Program-made: the position numbers and the translations under genes
Part shown: one piece after another, positions 54,738 to 63,432 of the stretch
Layout: every line of letters begins with the position of its first letter
Position numbering within the stretch: the first letter of the stretch is position 1
Notes under the pieces: generated by a model
What the model was told of the DNA's origin: nothing
The model's input: only the letters and a program-made list of their open reading frames with translations
Database searches by the model: none
From: MFD01213-c1 sp963704405
Lineage (GTDB): Bacteria > Planctomycetota > Phycisphaerae > Tepidisphaerales > Tepidisphaeraceae
DNA: 64,000 nt
Direction: 5' to 3'
Assembly: GCA_963704405.1 (NCBI GenBank)
Contig: OY969903.1
Location: 2,666,001 to 2,730,000 of the forward strand

Positions 54738-55485
54738 GAGAATCTCCAGATGCTGGCGCGGTTGAATCGGGCGGCGGTGGCGGGGGAGTCATTGCGGACG
54801 GGGGATACATTGGTGACGGCGGCAATTGCGGCGGGGCGCCGGCCGCGGGCGGTTGGCCGGGGTAACCGTAGCCGGAGTTTTGATAGGCATGCATGTTTTG
54901 TTGGTATTGCCAGTATTGCGATTGATATTGCTGCTGAAGAGCCGCCGCGCGTGGGGATGAACGGGCGGCGGAGATCAACCAGAAGAGTTGCAGGATCGAC
55001 AGCGAAAGCGGCACTCCCCAGAAACAAACGCCGATGATCACCTGTGGCCCCTGTTGAGCCGCGCTGATCAGACCGCCCAGCACTGCGATGCCGAGAAGAA
55101 GAGTGAGAATGCTGGTGGCGATGATGGAAAGGATAATCGCCATCATTTTGCCTTGCCTCACGAAGACGCCGAGCACGATCATTGTGATGGCAAACAGCAG
55201 CAGGATGCCGCCACTGATGGCGACGACGGTGAAAAATGAAACACCGCTTTGTGTTTCAAGCTGCTGAATCTGCGACTGCACTTCCGGCGGCATTGTCGTT
55301 GATTGCATGATCCGGCCTGCTCCAGCCATACACAGGCCGATGGCGACACCCAAGCCGCCTAGAATCATCATTAGCAAGCCCGCGCGTTTGGCGGGGGCGA
55401 GAAGATCCAGTTGCGGCGGGGCGTAATAGCCGAATTGCGAAAGATAAGAGGGAGGCGGGGAGTACGGAGAAGGGTATTGCGACAT
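54715..55485 (-). CDS. membrane protein with Pro/Gln/Tyr-rich tails
   Basis: A 256-residue protein beginning MSQYPSPYSPPPSYLSQFGYY, with four hydrophobic helices (~30-55, 85-110, 115-145, 150-180). The C-terminal tail is Gln/Tyr/Pro-rich (QYQSQYWQYQQNMHAYQN) and ends in poly-Pro. Such low-complexity tails on small membrane proteins are common in planctomycetes. Start ATG 55485 begins the tail. Coupled to the gene at 54156-54737. Function unknown. Confidence 0.65.
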   Translation of the reverse strand: MSQYPSPYSPPPSYLSQFGYYAPPQLDLLAPAKRAGLLMMILGGLGVAIGLCMAGAGRIMQSTTMPPEVQSQIQQLETQSGVSFFTVVAISGGILLLFAITMIVLGVFVRQGKMMAIILSIIATSILTLLLGIAVLGGLISAAQQGPQVIIGVCFWGVPLSLSILQLFWLISAARSSPRAAALQQQYQSQYWQYQQNMHAYQNSGYGYPGQPPAAGAPPQLPPSPMYPPSAMTPPPPPPDSTAPASGDSHGPPTQG

Positions 55486-55599
55486 TACGCGGAATTGTAG
55501 ATTACGGGCGGTAGATTGGAAGAATACAGATTGCTTGTCGCAGGCGGGTCCAGCGCACATTCCTGCCCTACCCGAATTGCCGGCCATTTGGTGCGTGAA

Positions 55600-56301
55600 T
55601 CAGATGGAGCACAGGACGACGGCCGCGGCGGTGATTGCGGCCGTTTCCACTCGGAGGACCGTCTGCGTCAGAGCAGCGGCGGGGATTTTGTTGGTGTTGA
55701 AATGCGTGCTTTCGTTGTCGGTCCAGCCTCCTTCGGGGCCTATGAAGAGCGTGAGCACGGAGGGAAGCGAATTAATGAGAAGTTGGCGGATGGACAAGGC
55801 ATTTGGCCCGGTCGACAAAAACCAGGCCGACATATTCGGCTTGATGAGGCTTTCAAGAGACGTTAGATCGCTGATCTTCATCACACCGGATCGGCGGGAT
55901 TGTTTAGCGGATTCAATCGCGATTCGGTGCCAGCGGTCGGTTTTGCCTTTGCCCGTGGGATGGACGACGCTTCGCTCGCTAGATATCGGGATGAATGTGG
56001 CAACGCCGAGTTCGCTGAGCTTCTCTACCATCCAGTCGGCTCGGTCACCTTTGGGGACGGCGGAGGCGACGGTTAAGGCGATGGGCTTTTCAACTTGATT
56101 TGTAACAGGGCCGACATCGACTTGAACGCCGCCGGCACTCGCTGAACGAATGGTCGCGACCGCTGTCGCGCCGGCGTTGTCGAACAGTTCGATTTCGGTT
56201 CCCGGCGTGAGCCGCAGAACATCGCGGAGGTGATGGGCTTCAGATTCGTCGAGCGTGATAGGCCCGCTGCGAAGTTTAGGGACGTGAATTCTTCTTGCCA
56301 C
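55600..56301 (-). CDS. rsmE: 16S rRNA m3U1498 methyltransferase
   Basis: SPOUT-class methyltransferase that modifies U1498 of 16S rRNA. The PUA-like N-terminal domain starts RRIHVPKLRSGPITLDESEAHHL. The knot domain has ALTVASAVPKGDRADWMVEKLSELG, LGVATFIPISSERSV, and the SAM-binding IGPEGGWTDNES and LRVETAAITAA. GTG 56301 is chosen as start because the conserved part begins there; longer in-frame starts would overlap the divergent gene. 233 aa fits the family. Confidence 0.88.
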   Translation of the reverse strand: MARRIHVPKLRSGPITLDESEAHHLRDVLRLTPGTEIELFDNAGATAVATIRSASAGGVQVDVGPVTNQVEKPIALTVASAVPKGDRADWMVEKLSELGVATFIPISSERSVVHPTGKGKTDRWHRIAIESAKQSRRSGVMKISDLTSLESLIKPNMSAWFLSTGPNALSIRQLLINSLPSVLTLFIGPEGGWTDNESTHFNTNKIPAAALTQTVLRVETAAITAAAVVLCSI

Positions 56302-56499
56302 GACGGGGATTATGGGGCCGTTTGAAGCACCCCGCAACAATTTCAGGATTTGATTGCGAATCAAAAAAGTGAAGTTATGATGCGGGTTAACCCGTCCGAT
56401 AAGAGCGTCGGAGACGCTTACTTCGCGAGCCGCTTTACCCATTGCACCGAGCGGTGCGACTGCGGTGTAAAAAGCGGCCGCCATCGAAGGGAGTCGATC

Positions 56500-57258
56500 A
56501 TGGGCCAGGCCACGGTGGACCTGCCCGACCCGCTGGAAAATCCGAATTCGGCGCTGCTCACCAGCGCTGATGATCTGCTTGCGCAACTTGCGGGAGATGA
56601 GATCGATCGCCTGCTCGCCGAGGCGGAACTGGATAAGGATGATGCAACACCAGCGCGGGCAGAGTCGGCGGGATTGATTGACGACAAAGCCGCCCAGCCT
56701 GATCCACAGGACACTTCTGAGATTGATGAGCTTTTCGCCGAGCTTGAGGTCGCAAAGAATGTGAAGCCGGCGGAAGGCGCAGCTTCGGCTCCCCTAAAAG
56801 CCGGTGAAGCGTTGAAACCGATGGCTCCGGTCGCGGATGACAGCGCGGCACTGGATGGTCAAGCGCTCGCATCTGTTTTGTCGCCTGTTGGGCCAACAAA
56901 TGATGTAAACCCATCAACCGCCGCGACTGTGCCGCAAGCGGTTGCTGTTGCTGCGGCGCCTTCGCTGATCGATATCGATGTATCGGAAGCCTTAGCCGCG
57001 CGTGGCGACGAGGAAACCGGAACAGATGAGCGGGTAGGATTGAGTGATTTGGAAGTTTCTCCTGTCTCGCCAGAGATTGCGAATCTGGTGGATACTTCGG
57101 ACCTGCCGGTTTATCTCAAGCCGCTAGTCTGGTTGAATTCGCCGCTCGATACGTTTCCCGATGAAGTTCGGGAGATGCTGGGGAAAATTGGGATCGTGAC
57201 AATGGTAAATGCAGTTGCCGTGTTGGCGTATGTGATGATCTTTCGGCGGCATCATTGA
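56500..57258 (+). CDS. hypothetical protein with C-terminal membrane anchor
   Basis: A 252-residue acidic, Ala/Asp/Pro-rich, mostly disordered protein. The N-terminal ~60 residues (LLTSADDLLAQLAGDEIDRLLAEAELDKD) are helical, and a second similar motif, EIDELFAELEVAK, follows. A C-terminal helix (~235-248, VNAVAVLAYVMIF) with RRHH end is a tail anchor. ATG 56500 has AAGGGAG seven bases upstream. Divergent from rsmE. No family recognised; the helical motifs look like peptide docking sites. Confidence 0.6.
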   Translation: MGQATVDLPDPLENPNSALLTSADDLLAQLAGDEIDRLLAEAELDKDDATPARAESAGLIDDKAAQPDPQDTSEIDELFAELEVAKNVKPAEGAASAPLKAGEALKPMAPVADDSAALDGQALASVLSPVGPTNDVNPSTAATVPQAVAVAAAPSLIDIDVSEALAARGDEETGTDERVGLSDLEVSPVSPEIANLVDTSDLPVYLKPLVWLNSPLDTFPDEVREMLGKIGIVTMVNAVAVLAYVMIFRRHH

Positions 57259-57351
57259 ATGAATGAGCCGTGCCCTGGCACGCTGTAAGAGGGGATGGCG
57301 TGCTGAAATATGTTCTGCACGGGGAATGTTTTCCGATTTCGTATCTCCACT

Positions 57352-59163
57352 TCAATCCTTTTCAGGCTCATATCCCCAGCCGGATTCGGCGGTCTTTTCG
57401 TCAATTGTGGGTGACGGTTCACCATGCCTGGGAGGCAACTGCGTGTAGTTCTGCGCGATCGGCATTCGGCGGCCAAAACCAAACGCTCGGCTGGTGACCT
57501 TCAGGCCTGGCGCGGCTTGGCGGCGTTTGTATTCGCTACGGTCGACCAGCTTGATGACTGTAATTGTGACCTGCGCATCGAAGCCTTCTTTGATGATCTC
57601 CACCGCGCCTTTTTCTTCCTCGACATAACGATGAAGAATGGCGTCGAGGATGGGGTAGGGGGGCAATGAATCCTGATCAACCTGGTTGGGTCGAAGCTCG
57701 GCGCTGGGGGCTTTGTGAATGGTGTTGCTGGGAATGATGTCGCGGCCCGCGCGGTGATTGATGAATTCGGACATTTCGTAAACGCTGGTCTTGGGCACGT
57801 CGGCGATGACGTTTAAGCCGCCGCACATGTCTCCGTAGAGCGTGCAATATCCAACGGCAAGTTCGCTTTTGTTTCCGGTGGTCAGAAGGAGGTGGTTAAA
57901 CTTGTTACTGAACCCCATAAGGATCGCGCCACGGATTCGGGCCTGCAGGTTTTCTTCGGTGACGTCTGGCGCCAGGCCTGTGAATACGGGCGAAAGCGTT
58001 TGGTCGTAGGCCTCATGCACGGTTTTGATCGGGATGACATGAAAGTCTATTCCGAGATTTTCGGCGAGCGTTCGGGCGTCATTCACGCTGTGATCGGAGC
58101 TATATCGGCTGGGCATGGCGACACCGACAACCTTGTCTTTGCCGAGAGCGTCGGCGGCGATGGCGGCGGTTAGTGCAGAGTCGATCCCACCGGAAAGGCC
58201 GAGGACGACGCTCTTGAAGCCACATTTGCGGACATAATCTTTCAGGCCTAAGACGAGGGCTTTGTAGATGGATTCGATTCCGGTGGACGGGGTTTCCATT
58301 CTATTTGCAAGGTGAGACATCGGCGAGTTCGGTCGAGCCGCGTCTTGCCGGTGTTGAATTCCGTCCGATGCTGGCGGGATATCCGTGCTACGGTCGACAT
58401 CGACTATCAGCAGGTCTTCTTCGAAATCTTTAGCCTGTGCGATAACCTTGCCGCCGGCGTCGAAGACGGCGCTGTTGCCGTCGAAAACGAGTTCATCATT
58501 TCCGCCGACTTGATTGACGTAGACGAGCGGTTTGCCGAATCGCATTACCTGTGCGCCGAATAGCTCGAGGCGGAAGGCATGTTTATTGACTACAAAAGGG
58601 GAGGCGCTGGCATTCACCAGGATCTCTGCTCCGGCGGCATTTAAGTCGGCGATTGGGTTCTGGTGATATAGCCGCCGCGCGATCAGCTTCTCGTCGTTCC
58701 ACAGGTCTTCGCAGATGCTTTGGCCGATGATGGTGTCGCCGATCCTGATCAGGTTTTCGGTTGCGCTGATCGGACCGGGTTCGAAGTACCGGCTTTCGTC
58801 AAACACATCGTAGGTGGGGAGAAGCGTTTTAAAATGGCGGCTGACCACTTCCCCATCGCGCAGGACCGCCACCGCGTTATAGAGCGGTCTGCCGATCGGT
58901 TGCTCATTTCGATCAGCATATCCGACAATCACATTGATCCCCTGCACCCGCGAGGCGAGAAGCTTCACCGCACGCAAATTGTCTTCGACGAATTGCGGCT
59001 TCAGCAGCAAATCCTTCGGCGGATATCCAGTAATCGACAGTTCGGGGAATACAACCAGCGTCGCACCCGCGGATTGAGCCCGGCCGACGAAGTCAAGAAT
59101 TTTTCGGACGTTCCCGGCGATGTCGCCGACGGTGGGATTGATCTGGGCAAGCGCGATCCGCAT
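57352..59163 (-). CDS. nadE: glutamine-dependent NAD+ synthetase
   Basis: Final step of NAD synthesis: amidation of nicotinic acid adenine dinucleotide using glutamine. The N-terminal ~270 residues form a nitrilase-type glutaminase (MRIALAQINPTVGDIAGN, GQSICEDLWND with catalytic Cys). The C-terminal synthetase has the ATP-pyrophosphatase loop VLGLSGGIDSALTAA, and further blocks LLTTGNKSELAVGYCTLYGD and APSAELRPNQVDQDSLPPY. 603 aa is normal for the fused form. Start at ATG 59163. Confidence 0.93.
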   Translation of the reverse strand: MRIALAQINPTVGDIAGNVRKILDFVGRAQSAGATLVVFPELSITGYPPKDLLLKPQFVEDNLRAVKLLASRVQGINVIVGYADRNEQPIGRPLYNAVAVLRDGEVVSRHFKTLLPTYDVFDESRYFEPGPISATENLIRIGDTIIGQSICEDLWNDEKLIARRLYHQNPIADLNAAGAEILVNASASPFVVNKHAFRLELFGAQVMRFGKPLVYVNQVGGNDELVFDGNSAVFDAGGKVIAQAKDFEEDLLIVDVDRSTDIPPASDGIQHRQDAARPNSPMSHLANRMETPSTGIESIYKALVLGLKDYVRKCGFKSVVLGLSGGIDSALTAAIAADALGKDKVVGVAMPSRYSSDHSVNDARTLAENLGIDFHVIPIKTVHEAYDQTLSPVFTGLAPDVTEENLQARIRGAILMGFSNKFNHLLLTTGNKSELAVGYCTLYGDMCGGLNVIADVPKTSVYEMSEFINHRAGRDIIPSNTIHKAPSAELRPNQVDQDSLPPYPILDAILHRYVEEEKGAVEIIKEGFDAQVTITVIKLVDRSEYKRRQAAPGLKVTSRAFGFGRRMPIAQNYTQLPPRHGEPSPTIDEKTAESGWGYEPEKD

Positions 59164-59225
59164 GGGCCGATTCTATGGCGCAGCGTGGCGGGAGGACAGG
59201 TGCAGATTATGGAGGGCAAAGCGAA

Positions 59226-60542
59226 TCAATACGGCCGGCCGCGCGACGTGCGGCGTTTTCGCGGCGGGGCCACGGTTCTTGGAGTCGTTGGAATATGCCG
59301 CTGCATCTCCCAGGGAAACTCGTCATGATGCGCCCGATATAGCAGCCCCAGATGCCAGCAGAAAAAATGCAACAGGTAAACGCAGATCGCCAGCACTGGC
59401 ATGGCCACGGCCGGTTTATAGATTCGGTCCAGCAGAATGCTGTCAGCGCCGTTGGGTATGATCGCCGGGCCGATGAGGTAGAAGCCGGTTGGAACCAGCG
59501 ATAATACGAGCAGTCCCACTGCCAGAATATAATCACCGCCGCAGCGGCGAATGACTGCAAGCACCCGATCAGGGCGAAGGTTGGCGGATGTCGTGCCGGT
59601 CACGGTTGTCAGCAGCACCGCCGGCAGGAAAAAGGCGCCGATCAATTCAAGGATCAGCACGACAGGTGTTCGCAGGCTGCCCATAGGAACGCGAGGCATA
59701 CCGGCAATAAGGGCGGGCAGGAAACAGATCAGCCCTGCTCTGAAAACTCTTATGAACGGGTTCCAAAGATCCTCGGCCAAGCCGAAATGCCGGAACGGGC
59801 GAGGAAGTTCATCGTGACTGTCAGGACCGGTGTCTTCGATGACGCACCCGTAATGTGCGAGGATCAGCCAGAGGGGAAAGTTGAGAATCTGCAGGGAAAT
59901 ATGAAAGAACGCGCCGCCGACACCCAGGATGGTGGTCGCAAAACCTGCGATCACGTACAGGACGAAGATGAAGAACATGACAATCGCATTGGCGGGCATC
60001 AGCAGTTCGAGCATCAGCGTTGCCGTCGTCACCTGCTTTCGCAGTTCACCAACGGCATAGCCCACTGATTTGGGATGGTGGATCGGAATCACGGGCATCG
60101 GAGCGATCGGTGTTATCTCCGTGTGGGCGCCATCCACGGGAAGCACGGGCATCGGCGCTGGCGCGCGTTCGTCTTTGAGTTCCAGCGGCCGGATCAGTTC
60201 TCCGGTTGATGGATCATATTTGGGCGCGACACGGGGCGGATCAGCGTCGGCCCGTACGCCGATGCGCCGAAAATGCTCGGCATCAGACCTCAGGTCGATC
60301 GCGTTCCCCTCTTCGTCGATTGTCCCTGGAGCAAAGGCATCGTGAAGATCCGCGAGCTCGATGTTGTCCGTGATCGGGGCGGCGTCGTTGATCTTAAATG
60401 CCCCGTCTTCGGTGATATTTTCCAGTTCGCTGATCGTTGGCACGTCGGCCAGCAAGCCGCACCGGGGGCATTGGACCAAGCCCCCGGCCATGTCCTCGGT
60501 GAGGTTGAAGATGTGGCTGCACTTGCAGGGAAATTTGATCAT
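59226..60542 (-). CDS. membrane protein with N-terminal zinc-ribbon motif
   Basis: A 438-residue protein. The start MIKFPCKCSHIF and the later QCPRCG give a CxC...CxxC (Cys6, Cys8, Cys25, Cys28) zinc-ribbon. A linker to ~165 is acidic and proline-rich. The C-terminal half has about six membrane helices (from ~180 to 420). Zinc ribbons before membrane domains are frequent in planctomycete hypotheticals. Function unknown. Downstream of nadE in the reverse direction: it lies upstream of nothing obvious. Confidence 0.65.
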   Translation of the reverse strand: MIKFPCKCSHIFNLTEDMAGGLVQCPRCGLLADVPTISELENITEDGAFKINDAAPITDNIELADLHDAFAPGTIDEEGNAIDLRSDAEHFRRIGVRADADPPRVAPKYDPSTGELIRPLELKDERAPAPMPVLPVDGAHTEITPIAPMPVIPIHHPKSVGYAVGELRKQVTTATLMLELLMPANAIVMFFIFVLYVIAGFATTILGVGGAFFHISLQILNFPLWLILAHYGCVIEDTGPDSHDELPRPFRHFGLAEDLWNPFIRVFRAGLICFLPALIAGMPRVPMGSLRTPVVLILELIGAFFLPAVLLTTVTGTTSANLRPDRVLAVIRRCGGDYILAVGLLVLSLVPTGFYLIGPAIIPNGADSILLDRIYKPAVAMPVLAICVYLLHFFCWHLGLLYRAHHDEFPWEMQRHIPTTPRTVAPPRKRRTSRGRPY

Positions 60543-60715
60543 GAAACCGCTTCAGTGGTCTATCATGGCATTATACGCATCAGATTGACGGAACCGATCA
60601 TGGAACTTGCACGTTGCCTGTTCCGGCGGACGATGCCGAAAATCGTCCGCGTTTGTCGCGAATGCCAATGGTTCTTAGAATGCCCTTGGATTCCATGGCA
60701 TGGAAAGGACAGACT

Positions 60716-61141
60716 ATGCGGCGGTTGTTCCTGGCAGGGTTCCTGATTTTCTCAATAGGCATGGCGGCATTCGGTCAGGATGAGCCTAGGCCGGATCAGC
60801 TTAAGAAAATGTATGATGATGCGCTGGTGCAACTCAAGCAGGCGCAGGACCGCAAGAATGAACTCGCCGCCGACAATGATAAGTTGAACGCGAAGCTGAA
60901 TGACCTTCAGAAGCAGTTGGATGCGGCGAAATCGAAGGCGGATGAATCCGCACAGGAATCAGCCGGTTTTGCTGAGAAGACTTTTTTTCTTCGTTCGCAT
61001 TACGCCGCCTGGCAGGATTTCATTCGACGGCGTCCGCAGCTTGAAGCGGAGTGGAAAGTCTTCCTGAGCGGAGATTCCCTCGGGCTGGGAAGAGTGCAGG
61101 ATTACATTGATAAAGACTGGCCATTATCGGCTGCAAGGTGA
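60716..61141 (+). CDS. secreted coiled-coil protein
   Basis: A 141-residue exported protein. Residues 1-21 are a signal peptide (ending MAAFGQ). Residues ~30-85 form a coiled coil rich in Lys, Asp, Gln, Leu (QLKQAQDRKNELAADNDKLNA). The C-terminal 50 residues are folded (LRSHYAAWQDFIRRRPQLEA). ATG 60716 has AAGGAC upstream. No family recognised; may be a periplasmic partner protein. Confidence 0.65.
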   Translation: MRRLFLAGFLIFSIGMAAFGQDEPRPDQLKKMYDDALVQLKQAQDRKNELAADNDKLNAKLNDLQKQLDAAKSKADESAQESAGFAEKTFFLRSHYAAWQDFIRRRPQLEAEWKVFLSGDSLGLGRVQDYIDKDWPLSAAR

Positions 61142-61176
61142 TCTGGAAATGACAATTCTGCCATTGCTGCCGGCGC

Positions 61177-61217
61177 AAAAAAGTTGCAGCACGGGCCTTT
61201 GAGGCGCCCGTGCTGCA
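61177..61217 (-). terminator. terminator of tsf
   Basis: A perfect 12-bp stem (TGCAGCACGGGC / GCCCGTGCTGCA) with a 9-base loop, followed on the minus strand by AACTTTTTT. It lies 32 bases past the tsf stop. Confidence 0.85.
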
Positions 61218-61249
61218 GGTTTTGGGTCCGCCGATCGTGACGTTGCCGG

Positions 61250-62062
61250 TCAGGCCTGCCCCACTTCAATCCGGACATACTTTTCCAGCGTGACATTGTT
61301 CTGCTTGAGATAGTTCCCAACGCTGCCCTTAAACACGGCGGCGTTGAAGAATTCCTGGTCGAGCAGCACGCGCTCACCAAAAAAAGCATTCAGCTTTCCT
61401 TCGGCGATTTTCTCGGCGATCTGCTGCGGTTTGCCGGTAGCCTTGGCCTGCTCGACGGCGATTTCCCGCTCCTTGGCAACGAGGTCTGCCGGCACTTCGC
61501 TGCGGTTCAATCCCAGCGGACGGGCGAAGGCGATGTGGCCGCCGATCTGCTTGATGAGTTCTTCGCTGGGGTTGCCGGTGAACTGCATGATCGCGCCGAT
61601 TTTCCCGGTGATGCCGTAAAGATACAGGCCGACCTTTCCATTGGGGGCGGTGAGATATGCCGTCTTGCCGACGCGAATATTTTCACCGGTCTGTTGTGAA
61701 ACTTCCGTTGCGTTGGCGTTTACTTCCGCCGCCTGGGCGACATCGCTGGTTGGATTGTGCAGAAGCAGCTGTGCGGCCTTGGCGCCCAGCTTCAGGAATG
61801 GCTCGCTCTTGGCGGTGAAGTCGGTGTTGCAATTAATCTCCACGAGGGCGGCAGCTTTGCCATCCTGGGCGGCAACGCCGATCACTCGGCCTTCGCTCGC
61901 GGAGCGCTCGGCAAGAGAGGATTTCACACCCTTCTTGCGAAATTCGTCGATCGCGGCGTTCAGGTCGCCGCCGGTTTTTTCCAGCATTTTCTTGCAGTCC
62001 ATCATCGGCTGGCCCGTCTTGGAACGCAGTTCATTCACCAGCTTGGCAGTAATCTCGGCCAT
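61250..62062 (-). CDS. tsf: elongation factor Ts
   Basis: Guanine-nucleotide exchange factor for EF-Tu. The N-terminal UBA-like part is KLVNELRSKTGQPMMDCKKML, followed by LNAAIDEFRKKG and the core NCNTDFTAKSEPFLKL (usual TDFV motif). 270 aa is typical. Start at ATG 62062. Downstream of rpsB on the same strand, the conserved order, with a hairpin between. Confidence 0.93.
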   Translation of the reverse strand: MAEITAKLVNELRSKTGQPMMDCKKMLEKTGGDLNAAIDEFRKKGVKSSLAERSASEGRVIGVAAQDGKAAALVEINCNTDFTAKSEPFLKLGAKAAQLLLHNPTSDVAQAAEVNANATEVSQQTGENIRVGKTAYLTAPNGKVGLYLYGITGKIGAIMQFTGNPSEELIKQIGGHIAFARPLGLNRSEVPADLVAKEREIAVEQAKATGKPQQIAEKIAEGKLNAFFGERVLLDQEFFNAAVFKGSVGNYLKQNNVTLEKYVRIEVGQA

Positions 62063-62150
62063 GGAATCTCCAAATAACGTTGAGTGCTATGTTTTCAGTT
62101 CAGAGTGCTCGATCTAAATCAGTCTATGTGCTGGTCCCCAGACGAAGCGA

Positions 62151-62177
62151 GTGCTGAGTATTTTTTGTACTCAGCAC
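62151..62177. promoter_or_regulatory. hairpin between rpsB and tsf
   Basis: GTGCTGAGTA and TACTCAGCAC form a perfect 10-bp stem around a 7-base loop in the 150-base gap between the two genes. No U-tract follows, so a partial terminator or an RNA-processing signal is possible. Confidence 0.45.
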
Positions 62178-62212
62178 TCAGGACTTTCGGTTCAGCACAA
62201 CAACGAAAGCGT

Positions 62213-63070
62213 TCATCCCGCGGCGACAGGCTCGGCAACTGCCGGTTCAACCGGAGCGGGCGCGCCGCCTTCATCAACGGCTGCTCCGCCGATCGCTTCC
62301 GGGCGGCCTTCATCAGCGCGGAACGCCGATCGGGTGCTGCGGCGGCGCGGTTGCTGCTCCTCACCCTTGGTTTCCCCACGACCGGTTTTGCCTTCAATCA
62401 CGCTGTCGGCCAATTCCTTCATGATGATCTCGATCGCCCGCATCGCGTCGTCATTTCCAGGGACCGGCAGATCGATCAGATCCGGGTCGCTGTCGGTGTC
62501 GATCAAGGCGATGGTGGGAACGCCAAGCTTCTTGGCTTCCTTCACGGCGATGTGTTCGCGGCGGGTGTCGATGATGAACATCACACCGGGCATGCGTTCC
62601 ATCTTGCGGATGCCTTCAAGGTTGGCCTTGATCTTGGTCATCTCGCGGAGAAGGGTGGACTTCATTTTCTTGGAATACGTTTCGATCTGACCGGAAGCAA
62701 AAAGTTTTTCGAGTTCTTCCAGGCGGTTCAGGCGGGCGCGAATGGTCCGGAAGTTGGTGAGCGTGCCGCCCAGCCAGCGCTCCGAAACATAGTGCATGCC
62801 GCAGCGCTTGGCTTCTTCTTCGATGGCAAAGCGGGCCTGCCGCTTGGTGCCGACGAAGAGGACGTCTTTGCCGGAAGCGATGGTGTTCTGGATCAGCTTC
62901 TTGGCGCGGACGAGGCCTTTGATGGTTTCCTTCACATCAATGATGTGAATCATGTTGCGCTTGCCGTGAATGTACGGTTCCATCTTGGGATTCCATCGCG
63001 ATACGCGATGACCAAAATGAACGCCGGCATCGACCAGCGCTTTGACGAGTTCTGCTTGAGACTGTGCCAT
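62213..63070 (-). CDS. rpsB: 30S ribosomal protein S2
   Basis: Primary small-subunit ribosomal protein. The start MAQSQAELVKALVDAGVHFGH matches the family, as do RWNPKMEPYIHGKRNMIHIID, WLGGTLTNFRTI and MPGVMFIIDTRREHIAVKEA. The C-terminus is extended by ~50 residues rich in Ala, Pro and Glu, longer than the E. coli protein. ATG 63070 has GGAG 7 bases upstream. First gene of the rpsB-tsf unit. Confidence 0.95.
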   Translation of the reverse strand: MAQSQAELVKALVDAGVHFGHRVSRWNPKMEPYIHGKRNMIHIIDVKETIKGLVRAKKLIQNTIASGKDVLFVGTKRQARFAIEEEAKRCGMHYVSERWLGGTLTNFRTIRARLNRLEELEKLFASGQIETYSKKMKSTLLREMTKIKANLEGIRKMERMPGVMFIIDTRREHIAVKEAKKLGVPTIALIDTDSDPDLIDLPVPGNDDAMRAIEIIMKELADSVIEGKTGRGETKGEEQQPRRRSTRSAFRADEGRPEAIGGAAVDEGGAPAPVEPAVAEPVAAG

Positions 63071-63134
63071 GACAAACTCCGATTTATCAACCGTCTGGGG
63101 TTCTATTTTCCTGATCCCAGGGTTGTCAGCCGAT

Positions 63135-63165
63135 GCGAAACCACCGGCCAAGTCGCCGGTTTCGC
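63135..63165 (-). promoter_or_regulatory. rpsB leader hairpin
   Basis: GCGAAACC-A-CCGGC and GCCGGTTTCGC form a near-perfect 11-bp stem, 65 bases upstream of the rpsB start. The position fits a leader structure for autogenous control, but no known S2 motif is claimed. Confidence 0.45.
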
Positions 63166-63282
63166 CATGAGGCTTGTTTAGGGACGAAATTGTAAAACAA
63201 AGACCCGCGGCAATTCTCGCTGGAGCGCTTACGTTCTCTCAACAGACCGACGCGGGAGGCCCTTGGCAGGCCAAGACCAAAG

Positions 63283-63311
63283 ACTGTATCTCGACTAAGG
63301 ATCGGTTGCAA
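63283..63311 (-). promoter_or_regulatory. possible rpsB promoter
   Basis: On the minus strand TTGCAA (63311-63306) and TACAGT (63288-63283) are 17 bases apart, about 210 bases before the rpsB start. The 362-base gap 63071-63432 has no gene. Confidence 0.4.
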
Positions 63312-63432
63312 GTGTGTTTACGTCAAGTTTAAACCGGCGGCGAATCGGAGGTAAAAGACCTGCCACTGTATATTTATCTCGTTTGTACAGGAGAATAGCT
63401 AAAAGATGACCTGAAAGACGTGAACCTGAAAA

